6,625 nt of DNA. It comes from an uncultured Bacteroidota bacterium. Lineage in GTDB: Bacteria; Bacteroidota; Bacteroidia; Chitinophagales; Chitinophagaceae. Made by a program: the position numbers and the translations under genes. The notes beneath the pieces were generated by a model that was not told the DNA's origin, searched no databases, and worked only from the letters and a program-made list of their open reading frames with translations. The stretch is taken from the NCBI GenBank assembly GCA_946479535.1, contig CAMLGP010000162.1, positions 1 to 6,625 on the forward strand, read 5' to 3'. The first letter of the stretch is position 1, and each line of letters begins with the position of its first letter. Below, one piece after another: positions 1 to 6,625 of the stretch.

Positions 1-3000
1 GCAGAACAACTGATCGATTTCGATGATATCGTCCTTGAGAATACAACATCTGCATTCCGGATGGGTAAAAAGGAAGCAGCAAAGAAGGTTATAAAGGAAG
101 CAGGCAAGAAGATCGACAGCACCCTTCAAAAGGGATGGTGCATTAAAGTAGCCTCGTTTAAGTCAGGCGATAATAATCTTCAGTTTGATGATGATAATCA
201 GCCGAAACAAAAAACCGGAATGGATTATTCCCATATTAAAGCCACTCCCTTTAATCTGGAAGCTGATAACTTTATATTCTGCGATGATACCATTGCAGCC
301 CAAATTCAAAAAGCTTCCTTTAAGGAACAAAGCGGGTTTGAATTACAGGACCTGACCACTGATTTCCTTTTTTCCGATAATGAAGCCTATCTGCATAATC
401 TTTATCTCAAAACGCCCGGCACTGAGTTAAAGCGCAACGCTTATATTCGCTATGCCTCGCTGGATGCTTTTGAAAAAGATATGGCAAATATCTGGGTGGA
501 TCTGGACCTGGATCATAGCAGGATATTGGTAAGTGATGTGCTTGCCTTTGCTCCCCAACTCAGACAATCTCCGGCATTTGCATATCCCGGGGCTACCTGG
601 TATATCAACAGCCGTATTACTGGCAGAGTATCTGATCTCCGGATCGATGAATTCCAGGTGCAGGGATTGAATGATACCAAAGCAGATATTCATGGCACTA
701 TTTCAGGTTTACCCAATATGGACCGTTTCAGTGCCAATCTGGTAATAAATAATATCTCAAGTTCACGAAGAGATATTGATCGATTCATACCTAAAGGCAC
801 CATCCCTTCTAATATAACGGTGCCTTCAAGGATTTCGATATCTGGCAGCATGAGGGGTAATACCAATGATCTTAATACTTCTCTTTCTGCAAGAACAGAC
901 CTGGGTGATGCCATAGTAAATGGAAAGTTTGGGTACCTGGGCAATACACAAAAGATGAAGTATAATGCTGTGGTGCGTGTCCGTTCCCTTGACCTGGGCA
1001 CTCTACTCCAGAACAAACAAAACCTGGGGCGGATTACAGCTACATTCAACGTAAAGGGAACCGGACTTGATCCCAAAACAGCAAACCTGGCAGTAAAGGG
1101 CAAGGTCAATTCAGCTGTTCTCAACCATTATGAATACAGAGATCTTGATATAAACGCAGCGCTGGTTAAACAGCAGGCTACTATTGACGCTGCCATCGTT
1201 GATCCCAATATTCATTTTGCATTGAATGCCTCAGCAGATATATCCAAAGAACATCCTGACTTTCATATTTCAGGAATGATAGATAGTATCAAAACACAGC
1301 CCCTGCATCTCACCCCTGATCCCTTTGTGTATCACGGAAAAGTAGAAGGCAACTTTAACTCCGCTGATCCTGATGACCTTGCAGGAACTTTATTCCTTAC
1401 CCAAAATGTTTTTGTTCAGGATAAAGATCGCGTACAACTGGATACCATTCAGGTTACTGCAGCCCGCACAGATAGTGGTCATTCCCTTCAATTGACAAGT
1501 AATATTGCTGTAGCAAAATTGCAGGGTAATTACCGCATTACCCAGTTGGGCAATATCCTGCAACAGGCAATTCAACCCTATTTCTCCATACAATCCGCCA
1601 CTTATGGAGCCACTCCAGTGTATAGTAGCCAGCCTTATGATTTCACGCTGACTGCCCATGTGATCAATAGCGCTCCGCTTAAAGTATTCATGCCTCAGCT
1701 TGTAAGAATGGATTCTCTGATCCTGACCAGTCACTTCAGTAATACGAGCGGCTGGAATGCTACTATAACTACCCCTATCCTGGATTATGATGGTTTGCGT
1801 ATCCGCCAGCTGAGTTTAAAGGCGGGAACTAATGCTGATTCTGCTAATGTTACAACTGCCCTTCATATAGGCCAGGTTACTACTGCAGGTGAAATGACAT
1901 TATATAATACATCACTCAACGCAGCTATTGCCAATAACAAGGTCAATTTTACCTTAGACACCAGAGACAGAACAGATAAAAGCCGCTATAATTTTTCGGG
2001 GGTATTTGAACAACCGCAGCCTGAAAATTATGTATTCTCTTTTGCACCTGAAGGTTTGCTTCTTAATTATGATCGATGGACCGTGCCGGTAAACAATAAG
2101 TTGACTATTACACCACAGAATCTGCTTGCTTCCAATTTTGTACTTAGCAGAAATGGCCAACAGATCAGCATCAACAGCCTCACTCAGAATCCGAATTCAC
2201 CACTGGAAGTAAAGTTTGATGATTTTCGGCTGGCAACTGTAACTGCTTTTGTACAGTCCGATTCAACCCTTGTAGATGGCAGATTGAATGGAACGGTCAA
2301 TTTCGCGGACATTATGCATGATCCCATTTTCAAAGGGGATCTTACTATCAATGACCTGAGCATTAAAAATGACACTGCTGGCAATGCAGTCATCCATGTA
2401 AGCAATACTACTGAAGATGTTTATTCTGCTACGGCCACTCTCACCGGCCGTGGAAATAATGTAAAACTGGATGGGAAATATTATATGCGAGGCAATGGCG
2501 CCAGTACTTACGATATGAACCTGAATATTGCAGCCTTACCGATGAAAACGATAGAGGCTTTTTCCGCGGGAGCCATCCGTGATGCCAGTGGAAATGCAAA
2601 TGGAAAATTTACAGTAACAGGAACCATGCAAAAACCAAAGGTAAACGGCGATCTCAATTTTGATAACGCTGCATTTACCATATCAACCCTTGGCAATCAT
2701 TTCAGGATCGATAAGGAAAAAATTGAAATAAATGATCGCGGCGTACGGTTTAACAATTTCCAGATCAGGGATTCTTTGAACAACAAAATGGTATTGAACG
2801 GAACGGCCGAAACATCCAATTTCAGCGACTATAAATTCGATTTTACTGTTCGTGCCAATGATTTCCAGGTATTGAACAGTACCAAACAGGACAACAACCT
2901 TTATTACGGTCAACTATTTTTCAATAGCAATATTCGCGTGACGGGTACTGATAAGACTCCCATAGTTGATGGCAGCATAACTGTCAATGAAAAAACAAAG

Positions 3001-4287
3001 ATGACAATTGTATTGCCACAATCTGAACCCGGAATTGTGGAGCGGGAAGGTGTGATTGAATTTGTGGATAAGGATGCTGCAGGATCAGACACCCTATTCC
3101 TCAGTTCAGCCTATGATTCATTAAATACAACGGCGCTGAGAGGACTGGATCTGACAGCCAATATTGAAGTTAATAAAGGAGCGGATTTCAGCCTGATCAT
3201 TGATGCAGGCAATGGCGATTTCCTGAATGTAAAAGGAGAAGCATTGCTTACTGCCGGTATTGACCCAAGTGGCAAGCTTACTCTTGCAGGTTCTTATGAA
3301 ATAGAAGAAGGCGCTTATGAGCTCAGTTTTAATTTCATCAGGAGGAAATTCATCATTGATAAAGGGAGCAAGATCATCTGGCTGGGTGAACCCACGGATG
3401 CTGATGTTGATGTTACCGCAACTTACATTGCCAATGTAGCGCCACTTGACCTGGTAAAGAATCAACTGGATGAAAACGATGCCGTTACCAGGCGCAACAC
3501 TTATTTACAAAAGATCCCCTTTGATATTAACCTGAAGATGGAAGGCAAATTGCTTAAACCAGAGATCAGCTTCGATATTCAATTGCCAGAAGATAAGAGC
3601 TACCGTGTCTCAGGAGATATCCTTACTAATGTGAGGACCAAGCTGGACATGCTACGTCAGGAGCCCGGAGAAATGAATAAGCAGGTATTTGCTGTGATAC
3701 TGCTCAATCGCTTCATCGGTGAAAATCCTTTCAATTCCAGTACAAGCGATCTTAATGCCAATACATTCGCCCGCCAGAGTGTGAGCAAATTATTGACGGA
3801 ACAATTGAACAAACTTGCCGGTGACCTGATTGAAGGCGTTGATCTCAACTTTGATGTGATCTCTTCAGACGATTACACATCTGGAGAAAGACGTGACCGC
3901 ACGGATCTTAATGTTGGTCTTTCAAAACAGTTACTGAATGACCGCCTTTCAGTAAGCGTGGGCAGCAATTTTGAATTACAGGGCCCCCAAAACTCTACGC
4001 AGAAAACAAATAATATCGCAGGTAACGTGGCAGTGGATTATCGCTTAAGCAAAGACGGCCGCTACCTGCTTAGGGCTTACCGGAAAAATGAGTATGAAGG
4101 GATTATTGATGGATATATCATAGAGACCGGTGTCAGCTTCATCATTACAGTTGATTATAATCGTTTCAGACAAATATTCCTCAGCAAGGAACAGCGCCAA
4201 AAACGCAGACAAGTGCGCAGGGCAAACCGTGAGATAAGGCGTGAGACGATGGACTCTACAATCATTCAAAGTGAACAGCGCCCATAA
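1..4287 (+). CDS. tamB: TamB-like translocation/assembly module protein, 5'-truncated by the window edge
   Basis: Seen: the frame is open from base 1 to the TAA at 4285-4287, giving 1428 residues with no start inside the window that I believe. The ATG at 61 has no signal peptide or membrane segment after it, and 20 in-frame codons precede it. The protein is almost all short alternating strands rich in Asn, Asp, Thr and Gly, as in the beta-groove of AsmA-like/TamB proteins. Residues about 908-1395 match the TamB C-terminal domain (DUF490, PF04357) in style: a G-x-L-x-L-x-G-x-Y-x-I-x-x-G-x-Y segment near 3271-3318, then GEPTDADVDVTATY at 3391-3426, then a QVFAVILLNRF helix and a final strand before VDYNRFRQIF. 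Known: TamB is inner-membrane anchored, spans the periplasm and works with a TamA/TamL partner in outer membrane biogenesis. The adjacent tamL supports this. Inferred: the missing N-terminus carries the anchor. An AsmA-like paralogue such as YhdP is less likely given the C-terminal domain and neighbour. Confidence 0.93.
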   Translation, partial: AEQLIDFDDIVLENTTSAFRMGKKEAAKKVIKEAGKKIDSTLQKGWCIKVASFKSGDNNLQFDDDNQPKQKTGMDYSHIKATPFNLEADNFIFCDDTIAAQIQKASFKEQSGFELQDLTTDFLFSDNEAYLHNLYLKTPGTELKRNAYIRYASLDAFEKDMANIWVDLDLDHSRILVSDVLAFAPQLRQSPAFAYPGATWYINSRITGRVSDLRIDEFQVQGLNDTKADIHGTISGLPNMDRFSANLVINNISSSRRDIDRFIPKGTIPSNITVPSRISISGSMRGNTNDLNTSLSARTDLGDAIVNGKFGYLGNTQKMKYNAVVRVRSLDLGTLLQNKQNLGRITATFNVKGTGLDPKTANLAVKGKVNSAVLNHYEYRDLDINAALVKQQATIDAAIVDPNIHFALNASADISKEHPDFHISGMIDSIKTQPLHLTPDPFVYHGKVEGNFNSADPDDLAGTLFLTQNVFVQDKDRVQLDTIQVTAARTDSGHSLQLTSNIAVAKLQGNYRITQLGNILQQAIQPYFSIQSATYGATPVYSSQPYDFTLTAHVINSAPLKVFMPQLVRMDSLILTSHFSNTSGWNATITTPILDYDGLRIRQLSLKAGTNADSANVTTALHIGQVTTAGEMTLYNTSLNAAIANNKVNFTLDTRDRTDKSRYNFSGVFEQPQPENYVFSFAPEGLLLNYDRWTVPVNNKLTITPQNLLASNFVLSRNGQQISINSLTQNPNSPLEVKFDDFRLATVTAFVQSDSTLVDGRLNGTVNFADIMHDPIFKGDLTINDLSIKNDTAGNAVIHVSNTTEDVYSATATLTGRGNNVKLDGKYYMRGNGASTYDMNLNIAALPMKTIEAFSAGAIRDASGNANGKFTVTGTMQKPKVNGDLNFDNAAFTISTLGNHFRIDKEKIEINDRGVRFNNFQIRDSLNNKMVLNGTAETSNFSDYKFDFTVRANDFQVLNSTKQDNNLYYGQLFFNSNIRVTGTDKTPIVDGSITVNEKTKMTIVLPQSEPGIVEREGVIEFVDKDAAGSDTLFLSSAYDSLNTTALRGLDLTANIEVNKGADFSLIIDAGNGDFLNVKGEALLTAGIDPSGKLTLAGSYEIEEGAYELSFNFIRRKFIIDKGSKIIWLGEPTDADVDVTATYIANVAPLDLVKNQLDENDAVTRRNTYLQKIPFDINLKMEGKLLKPEISFDIQLPEDKSYRVSGDILTNVRTKLDMLRQEPGEMNKQVFAVILLNRFIGENPFNSSTSDLNANTFARQSVSKLLTEQLNKLAGDLIEGVDLNFDVISSDDYTSGERRDRTDLNVGLSKQLLNDRLSVSVGSNFELQGPQNSTQKTNNIAGNVAVDYRLSKDGRYLLRAYRKNEYEGIIDGYIIETGVSFIITVDYNRFRQIFLSKEQRQKRRQVRRANREIRRETMDSTIIQSEQRP
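2278..3009 (+). repeat. Three degenerate protein-level repeats in TamB, period about 104-108 residues
   Basis: Three segments share a Gly, then strand, then a Pro, then a short turn and Gly, then a hydrophobic alternating strand. They are DPIFKGDLTIND (Pro codon at 2323), VTGTMQKPKVNGDLNFDN (Pro at 2635) and VTGTDKTPIVDGSITVNE (Pro at 2959). The second and third share VTGT-x3-P-x-V-x-G. Pro-to-Pro spacings are 104 and 108 residues. There is no obvious DNA-level identity, so this is an old structural repeat of the beta-groove and not a recent duplication. A weaker cousin may sit at Pro 1072 (KGTGLDPKTANLAVKG). Confidence 0.45.
2722..4185 (+). other. TamB C-terminal domain (DUF490-type) coding region
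   Basis: This is the most recognisable part of the tamB product, residues about 908-1395; the boundaries are approximate. It runs from IEINDRGVRFNNFQIRDS, a typical TamB strand-turn unit, through VDGSITVNEKTKM (about 2965-3003), the G-x-Y-E-I-E-E-G-A-Y unit (about 3289-3318), and RRKFIIDKGSKIIWLGEP (3340-3393). An amphipathic helical stretch follows with LDMLRQEPGEMNKQVFAVIL, then SVSKLLTEQLNKLAGDLI, and closing strands ending in VDYNRF. In characterised TAMs this domain contacts the POTRA region of the outer-membrane subunit. Placing that contact here is inference from the family. Confidence 0.8.
4186..4284 (+). other. Basic C-terminal tail of TamB
   Basis: After the last strand (VDYNRFRQIFLS) the protein runs on for 33 residues, 1396-1428. 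The first 21 (codons 4186-4248) hold eight Arg and two Lys against three Glu, are free of Gly and Pro, and look helical, with paired basic residues RR/KR repeated four times. The final 12 (MDSTIIQSEQRP) are not charged in this way. The tail lies beyond the TamB domain proper. Its function is unknown to me; contact with the TamL POTRAs, phospholipid headgroups or LPS are possibilities only. Confidence 0.6.
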
Positions 4288-4289
4288 TG
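4285..4289 (+). promoter_or_regulatory. TAATG stop/start overlap joining tamB and tamL
   Basis: The TAA stop of tamB (4285-4287) and an ATG opening the tamL frame (4287-4289) share one A. Such overlaps usually mean one transcript and translational coupling by a terminating ribosome. No purine-rich Shine-Dalgarno motif is seen just upstream, which is ordinary for Bacteroidota and leaves coupling as a plausible way to start tamL. The alternative start at 4329 would put the junction 42 bases inside the tamL leader. Confidence 0.75.
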
Positions 4290-6623
4290 CACCAGTCATA
4301 TCTACATAGAGATCCATCCTCATCAAGGATGTTCAGCAGAAGAAGTTCATACTTCTTCTACATGCTATTTATTGGCATTGCCTTATTTACTTCCTGCAGT
4401 AATACCCGGAATCTGCCAGCCGGTGATGCGCTATACCTGGGAGCCAGAGTAAAGGTGAATGCGCCCAATAAAAATGGACATCAAAAAAGAGAGCTTGCTG
4501 AAGATCTGGGGAAAATTACCCGACCCCGGCCCAATAAAACAATACTGGGCATGCGGTTTAAATTATGGGCATATAATCTTGCCGGCAATCCTAAAAAGAA
4601 AACAGGACTGAGAGGATGGCTGAAGTATACTGTAGGAGAACCCCCTGTATTATTGAGTGAAGTAAAACTGGAGTATAATGAAAAAGTATTACAGAACACA
4701 CTGGAGAACCGCGGATATTTCCATGCGCAGGTAACGGGTGATACTATTGTACGCCGTAAGAAAGCAAGAGCAACCTATGTAGTTGAAACCGGGGTACAAT
4801 ATTTGATCAATGAGGTCAATTTTGACCAGGACAGTTCAGTGCTTCAGCAAAAGATCAATGAAACTGTTTCGGAAACGATATTGAAGAAGGGTGAACCTTT
4901 TGACCTGGATGTGATCAAAGGAGAAAGAATAAGGATCGATAATTATCTGAAAGAGCATGGCTTTTATTATTTCAGTCCTGATTTCCTGATCGTTCAAACA
5001 GACACAACCATTGGAAATAATGAAGTAAATCTGTATGTAAAAGTAAAGCCTTCCACGCCTGAAAAAGCCCGTCGCGTTTACACTATTAATGATGTGTACA
5101 TCATGCCCAATTTCCGGCTCAATTCAAATGCATCGGATACCGCCAAACAGGACGCTGTGTTATATAAAGGCTATTATGTAATAGACAAACGCAAGCTATA
5201 TAATCCCCGGATGTTTGAACAATCCCTGCAGTTCAGGCCGGGTGAAGTATATAACCGTACTGATCACAATCTCAGCATTAATCGTCTGATCAGCCTGGGC
5301 GTATTCAAATTTGTAAAGAACCGGTTTGCAGAGGTAGATGATTCAGCCAAACTGAATGCCTATTATTACCTTACTCCATTACCTAAAAAATCATTGCGGG
5401 CTGAGATCAATGCCAATACAAAATCCAATAACCTCACGGGTTCCGCTGTTACAATTGGCTGGAGAAACAGGAATACATTCAAAGGCGGGGAATTATTGAA
5501 AATAGATGCTACTGTTGGATCGGAATTCCAGTACAGTTCAGCCTTTACAGGTTATAACACATTCCGTTTGGGAGGAGAGGCAAGCCTGGAATACCCAAGG
5601 TTTATCGTTCCCTTCTTCAATGTAATAACTCCGGGAGGATACGTGCCCAAAACAAAATTCCTGCTGGGATATGATATTCTTACCCGGCAGAAATTATACA
5701 GCATGAATTCTTTCCGTGCCAATTTTGGTTATATATGGAAGGAGAATATAAGAAAAACACATGAGCTGAACCCTGTCAGTATCACTTATGTACAGCCATT
5801 GTCAATAAGCCAGACGTATCTTGATAGCATGAAAGGTGACCGTACGCTGCAAAAGGCAGTTGAAAAACAATTCATCCTTGGCTCCAGTTATAATTACAAC
5901 TACAATGGTCTTACCGGAACATTTAATGAAGGGTTTTACTGGAATGGACTGGTAGACGTTTCAGGAAATATTGCGGGACTGCTTTCCGGTGCCAATGCAC
6001 CAAATAATCCCAAATTCATTTTTAATGCACAGTTTTCCCAATATTTGAAGCTGGAATCAGATCTCAGGTATTATCTGCCTATTTCAAAAAAAGCAGTACT
6101 TGCTAACCGCCTGATCACGGGTATTGGACTACCCTACGGTAATTCCACTGAGCTACCTTACATTAAACAATTTTTCATTGGTGGTACCAATAGCATCCGT
6201 GCTTTCAGAAGTCGTTCTGTAGGCCCTGGTACCTACCTTCCACTTCATGATAGATCCTGGATTCCGGATCAGTCCGGAGATATCAAGTTGGAAATAAATA
6301 CGGAATTAAGGATGCAGCTGGCTGGAATTGTACACGGTGCAGCGTTCATTGACGCCGGAAACATCTGGTTGTTTAACGATAATCCTGATAAACCGGGTGC
6401 AAAGTTCGATAAGGATTTCCTGAGTGAGCTGGCTGTAGGCGCAGGTTTAGGTCTGCGGTTTGATATATCCTTCCTGGTGTTGCGGCTTGATGTGGCATTT
6501 CCATTAAGAAAACCATACCTGACGCCAGGAAACCGGTGGGTGATCAGTCAAATTGATCTCCTGGATCCGGGATGGCGGAAATCAAACCTGGTATATAACC
6601 TGGGAATTGGATATCCGTTTTAA
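4287..6623 (+). CDS. tamL: TamL: lipidated TamA/BamA-family (Omp85) outer membrane protein
   Basis: The product has 778 residues from ATG 4287, or 764 from ATG 4329. Seen: a hydrophobic leader ends in the lipobox LFTSC, with Cys37 the only cysteine in the whole protein. The periplasmic part then reads as about three POTRA-like units (residues about 48-168, 169-255 and 262-364), with GEPPVLLSEV in the first and KGEPFDLDVIKGERIRIDNYLKEHG in the second split across helix and strand. From about residue 368 to 778 alternating strands fit a 16-strand barrel. The Omp85 loop-6 motif appears as GGTNSIRAF (residues 632-640), LDPGW lies at 759-763, and the chain ends GIGYPF with the C-terminal Phe typical of outer membrane proteins. 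Known: TamL is the Bacteroidota lipid-anchored TamA relative that pairs with TamB. The overlap with tamB supports this over BamA, which usually has five POTRAs and other neighbours. The start is uncertain between 4287 (overlap) and 4329 (compact signal peptide). Confidence 0.92.
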   Translation: MHQSYLHRDPSSSRMFSRRSSYFFYMLFIGIALFTSCSNTRNLPAGDALYLGARVKVNAPNKNGHQKRELAEDLGKITRPRPNKTILGMRFKLWAYNLAGNPKKKTGLRGWLKYTVGEPPVLLSEVKLEYNEKVLQNTLENRGYFHAQVTGDTIVRRKKARATYVVETGVQYLINEVNFDQDSSVLQQKINETVSETILKKGEPFDLDVIKGERIRIDNYLKEHGFYYFSPDFLIVQTDTTIGNNEVNLYVKVKPSTPEKARRVYTINDVYIMPNFRLNSNASDTAKQDAVLYKGYYVIDKRKLYNPRMFEQSLQFRPGEVYNRTDHNLSINRLISLGVFKFVKNRFAEVDDSAKLNAYYYLTPLPKKSLRAEINANTKSNNLTGSAVTIGWRNRNTFKGGELLKIDATVGSEFQYSSAFTGYNTFRLGGEASLEYPRFIVPFFNVITPGGYVPKTKFLLGYDILTRQKLYSMNSFRANFGYIWKENIRKTHELNPVSITYVQPLSISQTYLDSMKGDRTLQKAVEKQFILGSSYNYNYNGLTGTFNEGFYWNGLVDVSGNIAGLLSGANAPNNPKFIFNAQFSQYLKLESDLRYYLPISKKAVLANRLITGIGLPYGNSTELPYIKQFFIGGTNSIRAFRSRSVGPGTYLPLHDRSWIPDQSGDIKLEINTELRMQLAGIVHGAAFIDAGNIWLFNDNPDKPGAKFDKDFLSELAVGAGLGLRFDISFLVLRLDVAFPLRKPYLTPGNRWVISQIDLLDPGWRKSNLVYNLGIGYPF
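4315..4331 (+). promoter_or_regulatory. Small hairpin covering the second candidate tamL start codon
   Basis: CATCCT (4315-4320) is the exact reverse complement of AGGATG (4326-4331), with a 5-nt loop. The 3' arm contains the ATG at 4329 and the AAGG before it. A 6-bp stem of this kind is expected several times by chance in a window this size, so only its position makes it notable. If real, it would hide ATG 4329 until a ribosome coming from tamB or from ATG 4287 opened it. Confidence 0.25.
4329..4397 (+). other. Lipoprotein signal peptide and lipobox of TamL
   Basis: From Met15 (ATG 4329) the leader is short and classical: MFSRRSS as basic n-region, a hydrophobic core YFFYMLFIGIA, then LFTSC with the acceptor Cys codon TGC at 4395-4397. 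Phe at -3 is looser than the Leu of the classic lipobox, though Bacteroidota lipoboxes tolerate this. The residues after Cys are SNTRNLPAG with no acidic cluster, so the lipoprotein export signal that sends Bacteroidota lipoproteins to the cell surface is not seen. Inference: the lipid sits in the periplasmic leaflet, next to the POTRA domains. Confidence 0.85.
4338..4359 (+). promoter_or_regulatory. Perfect 9-bp inverted repeat (4-nt loop) in the tamL signal-peptide codons
   Basis: AGAAGAAGT (4338-4346) and ACTTCTTCT (4351-4359) are exact reverse complements around a TCAT loop. The stem has three G-C and six A-T pairs. It starts nine bases after the A of the candidate ATG 4329, inside the footprint of an initiating ribosome, and 51 bases after ATG 4287. 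It encodes Arg-Arg-Ser-Ser-Tyr-Phe-Phe-Tyr. A role in tamL translation is inference; the repeat could also be a by-product of an Arg-rich stretch followed by Phe codons. No T-run follows, so it is not a terminator. Confidence 0.35.
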
Positions 6624-6625
6624 GT

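Noticed and set aside
794..826. 8-bp inverted repeat AAGGCACC / GGTGCCTT with a 17-nt loop
   Set aside because: With loops this long, about one such pair is expected by chance in the window. It lies mid-gene with no T-run and no regulatory context.
690..1124. Reverse-strand open frame of 144 codons inside tamB, and similar shorter ones at 427-693, 1390-1734, 3121-3465 and 4045-4326
   Set aside because: They lie wholly or mostly within strongly supported forward genes, have no recognisable domains or initiation signals, and their composition is what the complement of beta-rich coding sequence gives.
4156..4161. TATAAT on the + strand near the end of tamB, a possible promoter for tamL
   Set aside because: It is part of Asp-Tyr-Asn codons in a conserved TamB segment. 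Bacteroidota promoters usually use a TAnnTTTG-type -7 element, and I see no matching upstream element at the right spacing.
4814..4827. Near-palindrome GGTCAA-TT-TTGACC, resembling an operator half-site pair
   Set aside because: It is deep inside tamL coding sequence, the loop is too short for a good hairpin, and 6-bp stems are common by chance here.
4287..6623. Identification of the second gene as BamA
   Set aside because: It has a lipobox, about three POTRA-like units instead of five, TamL-style RAF and LDPGW motifs, and overlaps tamB. BamA usually lies near other envelope genes such as skp/ompH.
1..6625. A novel defence, secretion or mobile system
   Set aside because: No nuclease, transposase, toxin, recombinase, repeat array or phage-like gene is seen. 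Both genes are explained by a conserved outer membrane biogenesis module with even base composition throughout.

Overview
The window holds two head-to-tail genes on the + strand that together look like the translocation and assembly module (TAM) of a Bacteroidota bacterium. Positions 1-4287 are the 3' part of a tamB-like gene: 1428 codons are visible, the frame is open through the left edge, and the N-terminal membrane anchor lies outside the window. Positions 4287-6623 are a complete gene for a TamA/BamA-type (Omp85) outer membrane protein that begins with a lipoprotein signal peptide. That is the lipid-anchored TamA relative called TamL. The two genes overlap by one base (TAATG), and nothing else is encoded. 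No intergenic stretch of any size is present, and I saw no RNA gene, mobile element, CRISPR array or convincing terminator.

The host assignment rests on four points: the lipidated Omp85 paired with TamB, the Bacteroidota-style TamL motifs (GGTNSIRAF in the barrel, LDPGW near the C-terminus), the absence of clear Shine-Dalgarno sequences before either candidate start, and moderate GC (26 of the first 60 bases). Within the phylum the sequences feel closest to Chitinophagaceae/Sphingobacteriia, but that is an impression, not a search result.

Working model, from family knowledge: TamB is anchored in the inner membrane and crosses the periplasm as a long beta-rich groove. Its C-terminal domain docks on the POTRA domains of the outer-membrane partner, here TamL. 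The pair serves outer membrane biogenesis, meaning insertion of some outer membrane proteins and, for the TamB/AsmA-like superfamily, probably phospholipid transport. The gene overlap fits co-production of the two partners.

This is a conserved housekeeping locus, not a novel system. The least expected detail is at the junction. A perfect 9-bp, 4-nt-loop inverted repeat lies just inside tamL. A smaller hairpin before it buries the second candidate start codon, so the true start and the possible translational control of tamL are worth checking.
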